Shown here: piece by piece, positions 1 through 9,024 of the stretch | Layout: each line of letters opens with the position of its first letter | How positions within the stretch are numbered: position 1 is the stretch's first letter | From: Candidatus Celaenobacter antarcticus | GTDB lineage: Bacteria > Cloacimonadota > Cloacimonadia > JGIOTU-2 | NCBI GenBank assembly: GCA_030765865.1 | Contig: JAVCDK010000029.1 | Span: forward strand, 1-48,794 | Length of the DNA stretch: 48,794 bases | Reading direction: 5' to 3' | Notes under the pieces: model-generated | Told to the model about the DNA's origin: nothing | What the model saw: only the letters and a program-made list of their open reading frames with translations | The model's database searches: none | Program-made: the position numbers and the translations under genes

Positions 1-2
1 CT

Positions 3-1112
3 TCCTTAAGCTATGCACAGAATATTAACTGGAATCTGACTGGAGCCGGTGCTCGGGCTGCAGGCTTTGGTGGAGCGTTCATTGGTGTAGCAGATGATGC
101 AACTGCGATCAGCTGGAATCCCGCAGGGCTTACACAGCTTATTGATCCCGAAGCGTCGGCAGTGATGCGTTATATTACTGATACATACAAAACTGATGAG
201 TCGGGTAGAACTGAATCAGAATCTTTAGGTCATTTTGTTCCCAATTTTGCAAGTGGAGTGTATCCTTTTAATTTTCCCGGATTGAAAGTTGTAGCTGCTG
301 TAGCATATCAGCAACAGCTTGATTTATATACGAAGTGGAATTTTGAAGAATTTACAAAAGGTGAGGCAACCGGTGGTGCATCCAACATTAGTCTGGGTTT
401 GGCTGCAGAGATTCTTCCCATTTTCTCAATCGGTTTAGCATCTAATGTGTGGACAGGATCTATGGAACTAGACTCAGAATGGTGGATTGACAATGAATGG
501 ATACCGTTCGAATTTACAGAGGATTTCAGTGGCTTCAATTTTAATGCAGGAGCTATGATAAATCTCTCAAATTTAAGTAATCCAATTCCTGTAAAGATCG
601 GTGTTGATTTCAAATCACCTTTCGATCTTGAGGGAGATTTTGGTGAAGGTACAGAAACCATCCAGATGCCAGCAATGATCGGTTTCGGTGCTTCAGTTCA
701 ATTGGGAGATAATTTCACAGTCTCTGCCGATTATGAAACACGTGCCTATAAAGATAAGGAAATTTCATACGATGACGGTTCTGAGCCAGATATTATAAGT
801 GACTACAATCTCGACCAAATTCGCGCAGGTGCAGAATTTCTCGTTGTGACTGATTTTGCTGTTATACCGCTGCGTGCCGGTTTCCATACTGTCCCGACTA
901 TCTTCTCTAATTATGAAGATTATCCAAATAATCCTAAGGATCAAGTTGTGGGCTCAGGATTTGCTGTTGGTACCGGTTTGATCTTCGAGAAATTTGCGCT
1001 TGATGCTACCGCCACTTTTGATTCTTACAAACAGGAACTTACCTCAGGTGGAGACTACAGTCAGGTGTCCTCTATGATCTTTACTCTCTCCGGTATTTTC
1101 TATTTAAATTAA
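3..1112 (+). CDS. Outer-membrane beta-barrel protein, FadL/PorV-like (5' end cut by window)
   Basis: The reading frame is open from base 3, so the start lies outside the window; the GTG at 162 is internal. The first visible residues include GARAAGFGGAFIGVADDATA followed by ISWNPAGL. This is the typical N-terminal signature of OmpP1/FadL/TodX and PorV-like barrels, where the first strands follow an AxGxGGA...ADDA..xxxNPAGL motif. The rest alternates short hydrophobic and aromatic strands with acidic loops and ends in GIFYLN, which is compatible with a barrel C-terminus. The likely location is the outer membrane. The role could be import of a hydrophobic solute or, in type IX systems, shuttling of secreted proteins; the sequence alone does not decide. 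A strong terminator follows 20 bp downstream. Confidence 0.75.
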   Translation, partial: SLSYAQNINWNLTGAGARAAGFGGAFIGVADDATAISWNPAGLTQLIDPEASAVMRYITDTYKTDESGRTESESLGHFVPNFASGVYPFNFPGLKVVAAVAYQQQLDLYTKWNFEEFTKGEATGGASNISLGLAAEILPIFSIGLASNVWTGSMELDSEWWIDNEWIPFEFTEDFSGFNFNAGAMINLSNLSNPIPVKIGVDFKSPFDLEGDFGEGTETIQMPAMIGFGASVQLGDNFTVSADYETRAYKDKEISYDDGSEPDIISDYNLDQIRAGAEFLVVTDFAVIPLRAGFHTVPTIFSNYEDYPNNPKDQVVGSGFAVGTGLIFEKFALDATATFDSYKQELTSGGDYSQVSSMIFTLSGIFYLN

Positions 1113-1132
1113 ACACATTTCAGTTTAAATTC

Positions 1133-1163
1133 AAGGGCTTCTGCATGTCGGAAGCCCTTTTTT
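1133..1163 (+). terminator. Rho-independent terminator of the barrel gene
   Basis: A perfect 9-bp stem (AAGGGCTTC at 1133-1141, GAAGCCCTT at 1151-1159) with a 9-nt loop runs into a T-rich tract, 20 bp after the stop codon. Confidence 0.85.
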
Positions 1164-1620
1164 ATTTCACTATTCAGGCTGGACTTCATAAAAACGAAGT
1201 TTGGATGGAGTTCAGTATGAAGACGATATAATATTGTGTTCTGAATTCCACGCTCCGATGCTCGGACCTGTGAAGTCCAGTCCGCATTTTCTTATAGAAC
1301 ACGACTCAATTCTTGAGATGAGTCGGGGTAGAGATGGGAACTTGAGACATGTCGTAGAGCATGTCTTAAGTTTATAACTTTTGAAGAACTTATCATAAGC
1401 TCTTCGATCCGCCTGCGTTACACTACGCCGCGACAGCTCAGTCTTCATCCGAGGATCGTGATCATGCCATGACAAGCTTGTGACAAAGTTCTGTTGCGAA
1501 GGTTTTAAGGTTCACCACAGAGTACACAAAGATCACAGGGTATTAATGGTACAAATTATATTATTATTTATCAGCGGTGATCAGTCTAATCAGCGTAAAT
1601 CTGTGGGCTACTCTTTTAAA
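1164..1620. repeat. Non-coding gap made of nested palindromic repeats
   Basis: I see no convincing gene here. The gap holds a ~113-bp nested inverted repeat (1178-1290; outer arms CTGGACTTC/GAAGTCCAG, inner arms TGGAGTTCAG/CTGAATTCCA) that recurs at 28091-28195. After it come further hairpins (CGACTCA/TGAGTCG near 1301-1328; CTTGAGACATG/CATGTCTTAAG near 1341-1372; a GAAGA...TCTTC palindrome near 1382-1405) and a CACCACAGAGTACACAAAG-type low-complexity repeat at about 1512-1540. Short open frames across it are repeat-derived. Confidence 0.7.
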
Positions 1621-1681
1621 ACCATTGCGAAGGTCTTCCGCCAGTGGGCGGACAAGCCGACCGTTCGCAAGGTTTTTTTAC
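1621..1681. terminator. Compound hairpin repeat between convergent genes
   Basis: Outer arms TTGCGAA-GGTC and GACCG-TTCGCAA enclose an inner TCCGCC/GGGCGGA hairpin, followed by a run of seven Ts on the plus strand and by TTTT on the minus strand. It sits directly behind the stop codon of nth and probably terminates transcription there. A degenerate copy is found at 5096-5155, so this is a dispersed element and not a dedicated terminator. Confidence 0.6.
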
Positions 1682-2337
1682 CTGCTTTTTCCCACTCCTC
1701 TTTTCGGACACCACTTTTCAATAGGACACTTTGAGCAAAAAGGTGAGATCGGCTTGCAGGTGTGCTGTCCAAAGGACACTAGATAATCATTATATATTTT
1801 CCAATATTCTTTAGGCAGCTTTTCCCGAAGAGCAAATTCAGTCTGTTCAGGTGTTTTAGTCTGCACATAATCCCACCTGTTTGAAATACGGTGCACATGC
1901 GTATCCACACAAACTCCAAATTTATCAAATCCTAGTACGACAACCAGGTTTGCGGTTTTGCGACCAACTCCGGGCAATTTCAGCAGGTCATCTAGCTCAT
2001 CGGGTACTTTGCCATTATATTTATCGAGCAAGATTTTACATACCTGAAGGATATGCTCCGATTTCCTACGATAAAATCCAACAGGGAATATGAGTTTTTC
2101 TATCCGCGAATTACTGAGTTTCAGCATTTCGTCAGGGGTAGATGCAGCTTTAAATAATCTTTGTGACGCCTTTGCAGTTACTTCATCTTTTGTCCGCAAA
2201 CTGAGGATTGTTCCGATCAATATGCGGAATGGATCTTGGTCTCTTTCAGAAATTTGTGAAATGATCGGTATTCGGTTTTGTTTGTATTCTTTTTCTAATA
2301 AAGTAAGGACTGTGCCGATATTTGAGCTGTCAATCAT
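1678..2337 (-). CDS. nth: Endonuclease III (DNA glycosylase/AP lyase)
   Basis: This is a base-excision repair enzyme that removes oxidised pyrimidines and cleaves abasic sites by beta-elimination. The helix-hairpin-helix motif LPGVGRKTA spans about 121-129 and carries the catalytic Lys127. The catalytic Asp145 lies in VDTHVHR. The C-terminal [4Fe-4S] ligands are Cys194, 201, 204 and 210 with the canonical C-x6-C-x2-C-x5-C spacing. At 219 residues the length is normal for the family. It starts 7 bp downstream of the dnaX stop, so it is most likely the second gene of a dnaX-nth operon. Confidence 0.95.
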   Translation of the reverse strand: MIDSSNIGTVLTLLEKEYKQNRIPIISQISERDQDPFRILIGTILSLRTKDEVTAKASQRLFKAASTPDEMLKLSNSRIEKLIFPVGFYRRKSEHILQVCKILLDKYNGKVPDELDDLLKLPGVGRKTANLVVVLGFDKFGVCVDTHVHRISNRWDYVQTKTPEQTEFALREKLPKEYWKIYNDYLVSFGQHTCKPISPFCSKCPIEKWCPKRGVGKSR

Positions 2338-2344
2338 GTAGGAA

Positions 2345-3967
2345 TTAGTCTGGTTTCTGCTCGATAATATAACCGTCGATCGCCTTGATCATATCAGCGA
2401 GTTTCGGAGACTTTTTCTTAATTTCCTCATAGGATGCACCATGCATATATTTTTTGCCGGTTTTGGGTTCTTCATACTCGAACACAACCTTTACTGGCGT
2501 GTGGAAGTGTTCCGAAAATATAGTTGTGATCTTATCAATATCCTCATTCAGCATCTGGTAAGCAATTCTGGAATTAGTAGAATAATGAATAAAATTATTG
2601 GAGATATTCTTTATTGTTGTTTTGGAAAAGTGATTTGAAATAATGGGCATTTCATCCTGTAATTTCTTTTTCAGAACCGGCCATTCTCCATTAATGATAT
2701 CCTTAGTGAGAATAATTTTGAGCTCAGCTTTTTCTTGTTTGACCTCTTCCTTTTTCTCGGAGTGCGTTTTCTTTTTTGTCTGTTTCTTTTCAAATAAAAC
2801 TTTTTCGGATGAACTTTTTTTCTTCTGGGCAGGTGGTGTAAAAGATGGCATTTGTTGCTGTTGGGCAAAATTTTCAACCTGCACTAAACGACTGATATTA
2901 GCCAGTTTAAGCAAGCTGGTTTCAAGTAAAAGCACAGGGTGGGAAGAGGTTCGTAGTTTATCTTTTGTGTCAACAAGTAGGGTTATTGCATAGAGAAGGT
3001 CTTCTTCGGAAAAAGATTCACTGATAGGGGATAATGCATCAAGGTCGTCGCTATGCACTTCCTCGGGAATGATGCCGATCTTGATCATGAGTATATTTCT
3101 GAAATACTCGATCATGCCGAGTGTGAGCTCATTCATGTCATTGCCTTCTGCTACAACCTGATGAAAGTCCTCGATCAATCCTTTCTCGTCATCCCCAATG
3201 ATCTTCTGAACCAGCGAATGATACACATCGATATTTACAATACCAAATACCTGTAGCACGTCTTCCTTTGAAATTTTATCCTTACCAATAGAAACGATCT
3301 GATCCATCAAGCTCAAAGCATCACGCAGACTTCCATCAGCTTTTTTTGCTATAAGAAAGATCGCAGTATCGTCAAAAGTAATATGCTCTTTTGGAGTAAT
3401 ATTGTTGATCTGCTTAATGATCTGCTTGATTGGAATACGGTGGAAATCGTAGCGCTGGCAGCGAGAAGTGATAGTTGCCAGAACTTTGTGCGGCTCTGTA
3501 GTCGCAAAGATGAATTTCACATTTTTCGGGGGTTCTTCAAGGGTTTTCAGAAGCGCATTGAACGCATTTTTGGAAAGCATGTGCACTTCATCGATGATGT
3601 ATATCTTATACTTTGAACTCTGTGGAGGGTAAAGCAGCTCGTTCTGCAGACCGCGGATATCTTCCACGCTTGTGTTTGATGCACCATCGATCTCGATCAC
3701 GTCAACGGAGTTCGAGCGCGTGATCTCCACACAATTTTTGCACTCGTTGCAGGGAGTATCTGTGGGTCCCTTCTCGCAATTCAATGCTTTTGCCAGAATT
3801 CGTGCCATCGAGGTTTTTCCCACTCCGCGCGGTCCGGTAAAGAGAAATGCCTGTGCAATGTGATCGGTTTTGATCGCATTTTTCAATGTATTTGTGATAT
3901 GCTCTTGAGCAATAACCTCATCAAAGGTCTGGGGCCTGTATTTTCGTGCTAAAATTATGTATGCCAT
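2345..3967 (-). CDS. dnaX: DNA polymerase III subunit gamma/tau
   Basis: This is the clamp-loader ATPase of the replicative polymerase. Residues 1-220 match the DnaX AAA+ core: LARKYRPQTFDEVIAQEH at the start, Walker A GPRGVGKT (45-52), zinc ligands Cys64, 73, 76 and 79, Walker B with DEVH (126-129), and the sensor region TTEPHKVLATITSRCQR. The C-terminal third has a Lys/Glu-rich linker and then a domain III-V-like region. Its 540 residues suggest a full tau-like product. The C-terminal domain diverges from E. coli tau, as expected for distant phyla. It is followed directly by nth. Confidence 0.95.
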   Translation of the reverse strand: MAYIILARKYRPQTFDEVIAQEHITNTLKNAIKTDHIAQAFLFTGPRGVGKTSMARILAKALNCEKGPTDTPCNECKNCVEITRSNSVDVIEIDGASNTSVEDIRGLQNELLYPPQSSKYKIYIIDEVHMLSKNAFNALLKTLEEPPKNVKFIFATTEPHKVLATITSRCQRYDFHRIPIKQIIKQINNITPKEHITFDDTAIFLIAKKADGSLRDALSLMDQIVSIGKDKISKEDVLQVFGIVNIDVYHSLVQKIIGDDEKGLIEDFHQVVAEGNDMNELTLGMIEYFRNILMIKIGIIPEEVHSDDLDALSPISESFSEEDLLYAITLLVDTKDKLRTSSHPVLLLETSLLKLANISRLVQVENFAQQQQMPSFTPPAQKKKSSSEKVLFEKKQTKKKTHSEKKEEVKQEKAELKIILTKDIINGEWPVLKKKLQDEMPIISNHFSKTTIKNISNNFIHYSTNSRIAYQMLNEDIDKITTIFSEHFHTPVKVVFEYEEPKTGKKYMHGASYEEIKKKSPKLADMIKAIDGYIIEQKPD

Positions 3968-4020
3968 GGAATAAATTTCATTTGCTGTAATATTATGTCA
4001 AAATTATTAATAATTCCGTA

Positions 4021-4662
4021 TTAAAAACCAAGATTTTCTTTTATGAGAAATATTGTTATCCTATCCGGAATATTTTGTCTCATATTGACTGTCAGGTGAT
4101 TGCAGATTCGTTCAGGAGAGTCACAGTCGCTGCAAAGACCGGTTACAGCACATGGAGTTTTTCTGCTGAGCCGTTTCGCATTGATGGGAGCGGCAATATC
4201 AAAAATCCTGTCCAATGCCTGCTGCCTATCTAGCACTATCTTGTTCATTCCAGCAAAAAGAAATACTTTCTCCGGACCGAATATGACCGCTGCTACTCTA
4301 TTTCCATAGCCATCAACATTCACGACCTCGCCTTCGAGAGTGACAGCATTGCATCCTGCGAGGAATAAGTCGGACATGAGAGTTTTTCTGCGCAGATCAA
4401 AAACCTGCTCGCTGGAAAGGTCGGGTACATACGGGTTTATGATATTATATCCATTATCTTTAAGATGATCGAACAGACCGATCTCCCGAACAGTCATGGA
4501 GCCGCCTATGCCGATTGAAGATTTTTTATCAAGTTCCTGTAATGCCTTTTCACGGGCATCTTCACAATTCTCACAAAGCTCGACCAGGAATTTATGAGCT
4601 TCCAAAGCTTCCTTTACTTTTTTCAGCATCTCATCATTATGCCAATCTGCGAATTCTGACAT
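4021..4662 (-). CDS. LUD-domain protein (LutC/YkgG-like)
   Basis: A 213-residue LUD (DUF162) protein. The diagnostic blocks are GIGGSMTVREIGL (51-63) and LAGCNAVTLEGEVVNVDGYG (101-120), followed by NRVAAVIFGP. A C-terminal Cys cluster (Cys171, 177, 180, 187) could bind metal or an Fe-S centre and is seen in a subset of the family. LutC-type proteins take part in oxidation of L-lactate with LutA and LutB, but neither partner is nearby, so the substrate here is unknown. It is transcribed in the same direction as dnaX but lies upstream of it with a 53-bp gap. Confidence 0.8.
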   Translation of the reverse strand: MSEFADWHNDEMLKKVKEALEAHKFLVELCENCEDAREKALQELDKKSSIGIGGSMTVREIGLFDHLKDNGYNIINPYVPDLSSEQVFDLRRKTLMSDLFLAGCNAVTLEGEVVNVDGYGNRVAAVIFGPEKVFLFAGMNKIVLDRQQALDRIFDIAAPINAKRLSRKTPCAVTGLCSDCDSPERICNHLTVNMRQNIPDRITIFLIKENLGF

Positions 4663-5345
4663 GGTACCTCCGTTTCTTTGAAGAAAATTGGAATTTTATA
4701 ATTTCAACGTCAAGGTAAAATTTATAAAGAAGGACGGACAATGGAGAAGTAAAATTGACATTTCTACGAAGTTTGTCCAGAAAAAAGTGAAGGCAAGTCG
4801 CCCTTCTCTCTTCTATGCAAAGCAATACGAATTATCATGCCACAAGTCGCAGAGCTTGCGATATGTCATTCGAGAGGTACCAAGTAACGCAAGATTTCAA
4901 TCTTGCGTACTCAACATCCGTTTTCATTTCATTACACCGAGACAGGTCGGAATGTTGAGTTACAATTACCAGTTTCCTCTCTTTACCAAATATTGAGTCG
5001 TCATGGACCATTCAATGACAGGATTTTTGATTGAAGATTGAAGAAAACCGATTTGAGATTTCAGAAGTGAACGATTTTCTCAAATAATGCTTTCAGCCGT
5101 TACGAAGGTCATCCACCATTGAGCGGATAAGCCAACCGTTTGCAATGTTTTGGAATCTCAAGAAACACACCTCCCGGCTTATGCGGGACTCCTCTTGCCA
5201 GAGGAGATTTTTTGATTATTGTATATGAACGATCGCTTAACTCTCTATTCTCTTAACCCTTCTCTCTTTCCTCAATGCTCTACACCACATGAAAAAAAAA
5301 CACGAACTTCGTCAGGAAAAATATTATGTATTCCTGCTAAAATAT
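4663..5345. repeat. Long non-coding gap with several dispersed palindromes
   Basis: No gene is supported. Visible structures: a 9-bp palindrome CGCAAGATT/AATCTTGCG with a 2-nt loop (4888-4907); ACTCAACAT/ATGTTGAGT arms (4909-4917 and 4952-4960); a ~75-bp block from about 4994 that recurs near 28011-28088; a degenerate copy of the 1621-1681 hairpin at 5096-5155; and the terminator-like hairpin at 5189-5213. Confidence 0.65.
5189..5213 (+). terminator. Terminator-like hairpin
   Basis: CTCCTCT (5189-5195), loop TGCC, AGAGGAG (5200-5206), then ATTTTTT. A second small hairpin, TCCCG...CGGGA, lies directly before it. No plus-strand gene ends nearby, so this is probably part of a dispersed repeat that folds like a terminator. 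Confidence 0.5.
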
Positions 5346-5411
5346 TTGACAGAATATTCACTCATCCGCCCTTAATGTTATACAAATAATCAATGGTAAT
5401 GAGGATAATTT

Positions 5412-6650
5412 ATGCCAGATATCAGACCCTTTAAAGGACTTCGACCAGACCAGAAATATGCCGAGGAAGTCGCAGCTCCACCTTATGATGTATTGAATTC
5501 CCAGGAAGCTCGTGAGCTCGCAAAAGATAATCCGTACAGCTTCTTACATGTGTCCAAACCAGAAATTGATCTTCCCGAAGGAATCGATCAGTATGATGAA
5601 CGGGTGTATGAAAAAGGCGTGGAAAATTTCAAAAAATTAATGGCTGAAAAAGTACTCATTCAAGATGAAGAGCCCTGTTTTTACATCTATCGCCAGGTCA
5701 TGGGAGATCATGAACAGAGCGGAATCGTCGCAGCAGCTTCAGTCGAAAATTATAACAACGGAATCATAAAAATACATGAACACACACGCGAAGATAAAGA
5801 GCAGGATAGAGCAAAACATGTGGATATGCTAAGCGCAAATACTGGTCCGGTTTTCCTGACATATCACGCGCAGAAAAGCATTGATGCACTTGTTGAAAAA
5901 ATCCAGAAAAATGCTCCTCTTTACGATTTTACAAGCAGCGACGGCATCAAGCATACTGTGTGGAAAGTGGATGATAAAGATGTTATCAAAAAAATTATAC
6001 ACGAATTTGGTGCTCTTGATTACCTCTATGTTTCTGATGGACATCACAGATCTGCAGCAGCTTCACGAGTTCAGAAGATCAGAAAAGAACAGAATCCCGA
6101 TCATACAGGAAATGAAGAGTATAATTACTTTCTAACAGTCATCTTTCCCGATGATCAGATGTATATAATGGATTACAACCGGGTGGTGAAAGACCTGAAT
6201 GGGCTTTCGGATGATAAATTTCTGAAAAAAATATCTGAGAAGTTTGAAATTGAAAAACAGCCCGTGCGGTATAAACCAGAAATGAAACACACTTTCGGCA
6301 TGTACATTGACGGTGTATGGTATAAGCTTACAGCAAAGCCCGGAATTTTCAATATGGATGATCCGGTAGAGTCACTCGATGTGAGCATTTTACATAAAAA
6401 TATTATGGAACCCCTTCTTGGAATTCTAAATCCAAGAAAGGATAAAAGGATAGATTTCGTAGGTGGTATTCGTGGCTTGGGAGAATTGGAAAAACTTGTG
6501 AACAGCGGAAAGTTCAAAGTTGCATTTGCTTTCTATCCAACCTCAATTGACGACTTGATGAAGGTTGCAGATTCCGATAATGTCATGCCGCCAAAATCAA
6601 CATGGTTTGAACCCAAATTACGAAGTGGTCTTATAACACATTTAATTTGA
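5412..6650 (+). CDS. DUF1015 family protein
   Basis: A 412-residue protein matching the DUF1015 family by its start (IRPFKGLRPD, then the AAPPYDV block at 21-27), the HEHT...D motif (123-132) and the strongly conserved SDGHHRSAAA block (208-217), ending in a WFEPKLRSGLI-like C-terminus. The function is not established. The DGHHR motif resembles the nucleotide-binding G-x-H-R of ParB/sulfiredoxin-like folds, so a phosphotransferase role is possible; that is inference. The ATG follows a GAGGA ribosome-binding site by 8 bp, and a TTGACA box lies at 5346-5351. It is followed by a terminator and the pyr operon. Confidence 0.85.
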   Translation: MPDIRPFKGLRPDQKYAEEVAAPPYDVLNSQEARELAKDNPYSFLHVSKPEIDLPEGIDQYDERVYEKGVENFKKLMAEKVLIQDEEPCFYIYRQVMGDHEQSGIVAAASVENYNNGIIKIHEHTREDKEQDRAKHVDMLSANTGPVFLTYHAQKSIDALVEKIQKNAPLYDFTSSDGIKHTVWKVDDKDVIKKIIHEFGALDYLYVSDGHHRSAAASRVQKIRKEQNPDHTGNEEYNYFLTVIFPDDQMYIMDYNRVVKDLNGLSDDKFLKKISEKFEIEKQPVRYKPEMKHTFGMYIDGVWYKLTAKPGIFNMDDPVESLDVSILHKNIMEPLLGILNPRKDKRIDFVGGIRGLGELEKLVNSGKFKVAFAFYPTSIDDLMKVADSDNVMPPKSTWFEPKLRSGLITHLI

Positions 6651-6742
6651 ACTTAACAGGAAAACAGCAAAGCCGGAAAGAACATTGTAAATACGATTTT
6701 ACAAACAGGGCGCTATTTTATCTTATGACAGCTATCAACTCT

Positions 6743-6778
6743 GTCACACTAAGCCAGTCGAAGTGTGGCATTTTTTTT
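6743..6778 (+). terminator. Terminator or attenuator just upstream of pyrB
   Basis: The 8-bp stem GTCACACT (6743-6750)/AGTGTGGC (6762-6769), with one G-U pair, is followed by eight Ts. It ends only 22 bp before the pyrB start codon. An alternative 6-bp hairpin TGACAG (6726-6731)/CTGTCA (6741-6746) overlaps its 5' arm and could act as an antiterminator. It may equally be the ordinary terminator of the DUF1015 gene. Confidence 0.7.
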
Positions 6779-6800
6779 ATCAAAAATTTAGGAGAAGTGT

Positions 6801-7754
6801 ATGAAGCATACGCTAAATCTCACGGGTAGAAACCTGTTTGATCTCGATGATTACTCGGTTGAAGAGATCGAGACCATATTTGAAACTGCCAAAGTGATGA
6901 AAGAGATCAATAGCAGGGAATACAAGAAGATACCGACACTTCGCGGAAAAACTGTTGCGACCCTCTTTTTCGAGGATAGCACCCGCACAAGGATTTCCTT
7001 TGAACTGGCTGCAACTCGGCTCAGCGCTGATGTGGTAAGTTTTACCTCAGCAGGTTCTTCCCTAAAAAAAGGAGAGAGTATTCAGGATACGGTTTACACA
7101 CTCAATGCAATGGGTATCGACCTGTATGTTGTCCGGCACGGATGCCCGGGTGTGCCGCAACTAGTACATAAGTATTCTGAAAAGCCGGTCCTCAATGCAG
7201 GTGACGGCAGGCATTCACATCCAACTCAAGCGCTTCTTGATATGTTCAGTATCTGGGAAAAGAAGGGCTCATTGCAGGGGTTGAAAGTGGCAATCGTCGG
7301 TGATATTCTTCACTCTCGTGTTGTCCGTTCAAACTTGATAGGCATGAAGAAAATGGGCGCTGAAGTCGTTGTGTGTGCACCTCGAACACTCATGCCTCCC
7401 AAAATAGAAGAGGTGTATGGTGCAACATGTGAATATGATCTTAAAACTGCAATAAAAGATGCAGATGTTGTCATGGCTTTGCGCATGCAGCTTGAGAGGC
7501 AGACAGAAGGTCTTTTCCCGGGTCTTGGTGAATATACGAGCAGGTACGGTCTGAGCAAAAAAATGCTGGAATTCGCCAAGGATGATGTGCTTATCATGCA
7601 TCCGGGTCCTATGAACAGGGGAGTTGAAATACTTCCTGAGGTTGCAGACAGTGAACATAGTATAATTATTGAACAGGTAACAAACGGCGTTGCAGTACGC
7701 ATGGCGCTGTTGTTCCTTATTCTTGGCGGAAGACCTGAAAGGGAGGTCGCATGA
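6801..7754 (+). CDS. pyrB: Aspartate carbamoyltransferase, catalytic chain
   Basis: This enzyme makes N-carbamoyl-aspartate, the second step of UMP synthesis, in the cytosol. Carbamoyl-phosphate binding is shown by STRTR (60-64), with the SxxK loop of the neighbouring subunit at Ser87-Lys90 and HPTQALLD at 140-147. The C-terminal aspartate-binding half contains MHPGPMNRGVEI. The length of 317 is typical. No regulatory pyrI chain is visible, so it likely works as a simple trimer or with PyrC. ATG 6801 follows GGAG by 7 bp. It overlaps pyrC by 4 bp (ATGA), which implies translational coupling. Confidence 0.95.
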   Translation: MKHTLNLTGRNLFDLDDYSVEEIETIFETAKVMKEINSREYKKIPTLRGKTVATLFFEDSTRTRISFELAATRLSADVVSFTSAGSSLKKGESIQDTVYTLNAMGIDLYVVRHGCPGVPQLVHKYSEKPVLNAGDGRHSHPTQALLDMFSIWEKKGSLQGLKVAIVGDILHSRVVRSNLIGMKKMGAEVVVCAPRTLMPPKIEEVYGATCEYDLKTAIKDADVVMALRMQLERQTEGLFPGLGEYTSRYGLSKKMLEFAKDDVLIMHPGPMNRGVEILPEVADSEHSIIIEQVTNGVAVRMALLFLILGGRPEREVA

Positions 7755-9022
7755 TACTTCTAAAAAACGGAATGGTCTATCTCTCCGAAGAAAAGAAGAT
7801 CGTAAAAAGTGATGTGTTGATAGACAAAAAGATCATCAAAAAAATAGCTCCTATTATCGAAGAAAAAAATGCAGAAGTGATCGATTGTGCGGGAAAGCAT
7901 ATTTTCCCCGGTTTTGTTGATTTGCACTGTCACCTTCGTGAGCCGGGATATACTTATAAAGAGGATATTGCTTCGGGTGCGGAATCCGCAGCAAAAGGCG
8001 GTTTTACCAGCGTGTGCTGTATGCCGAACACCAATCCTGAAATAGATAACATTTCCACGCTCAACTACATCATGAGAAAAGCCCGTGATGTGGGCAAAAC
8101 CAAGATATTCGTCATTGGTGCGATGTCAAAACGACTGGAAGGCAAGGAAATCGCAAATATTGCATCCCTTGTAAAAGGTGGTGTCGTTGGCTTGAGCGAT
8201 GACGGTAACTGCATCCAGGATGCAAAATTACAACTCAATGTTATGCGTTATGCATCCATCTATGATATTCCTATGATCTGTCATTCAGAAGATTATTCAC
8301 TTTCGGGTGACGGGCAGGTGAATTACGGGCCAATGTCTACCAAGCTCGGATTATCCGGTATTCCCACTCTCGCAGAGGAGATCATGGTGAGCCGAGATAT
8401 TATGCTGGCAGATGTAACCGATTCACGTGTACATATTGCTCATGCTTCCACAAAAAGAACGGTCGAGCTTATCCGACAGGCAAAGAAAGACGGCATAAAG
8501 GTCACTGCTGAAGTGACTCCTCATCATCTTGTACTCACAGAGAAAGCATGTGAAGCATTCGATACCAATACAAAAATGAAGCCACCTCTCCGTTCTGAAC
8601 AGGATAGAGAAGCCCTTTTTGAAGGATTGCTGGACGGCACAATTGATGTGATCGCCACGGATCATGCTCCTCATTCGGACTATGAAAAAGAACTGGAATT
8701 CGTGAAAGCCCCATTTGGAGTGATAGGATTTGAAAGTGCCTTTCCTGTGCTGTATACAACCTTTGTAAGAGATGAAAAAATGAAACTTGAAGAGCTAATC
8801 GAACGGCTTACATCCAAACCTGCAAACATTATTAAAAAAGATGTGGGCGTGCTGAAAGAAGGTGCTCCTGCTGATCTCAATATATTCGATCTTAAGGATT
8901 CCTTCACATTTGATGAAAGTGAAATTTTATCTAAATCAAAGAACAGCCCATTCCTTGGTCAGAAGATGTGGGGCAAGATACATTATACGATATGTGACGG
9001 GAAGTTTACCTGGAAATTGTAG
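7751..9022 (+). CDS. pyrC: Dihydroorotase, class I
   Basis: A zinc amidohydrolase that cyclises carbamoyl-aspartate to dihydroorotate. The metal motif HCHLRE is at 59-64 (FPGFVDLHCHLREPG context), the substrate motif is CCMPNTNP, other metal ligands are in CHSED and HIAHAS, and the catalytic Asp is in IATDHAPH. The 423-residue length and MPNTNP motif mark the longer class I type found next to pyrB in many bacteria. The start overlaps the end of pyrB, and pyrK follows after 2 bp. Confidence 0.95.
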   Translation: MILLKNGMVYLSEEKKIVKSDVLIDKKIIKKIAPIIEEKNAEVIDCAGKHIFPGFVDLHCHLREPGYTYKEDIASGAESAAKGGFTSVCCMPNTNPEIDNISTLNYIMRKARDVGKTKIFVIGAMSKRLEGKEIANIASLVKGGVVGLSDDGNCIQDAKLQLNVMRYASIYDIPMICHSEDYSLSGDGQVNYGPMSTKLGLSGIPTLAEEIMVSRDIMLADVTDSRVHIAHASTKRTVELIRQAKKDGIKVTAEVTPHHLVLTEKACEAFDTNTKMKPPLRSEQDREALFEGLLDGTIDVIATDHAPHSDYEKELEFVKAPFGVIGFESAFPVLYTTFVRDEKMKLEELIERLTSKPANIIKKDVGVLKEGAPADLNIFDLKDSFTFDESEILSKSKNSPFLGQKMWGKIHYTICDGKFTWKL

Positions 9023-9024
9023 AA

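Noticed and set aside
1212-1475. Open frames in the first intergenic gap
   Set aside because: They run across nested palindromes shared with another non-coding site and have no coding features.
6647-6829. 60-codon open frame spanning the terminator before pyrB, as a possible leader peptide
   Set aside because: It overlaps the DUF1015 stop and the pyrB start, runs through the terminator hairpin, and has no pyrimidine-sensing pattern or ribosome-binding site.
7310-7702. Long minus-strand open frame opposite pyrB
   Set aside because: It is a shadow of the pyrB coding strand with no family features; several such frames lie opposite other genes.
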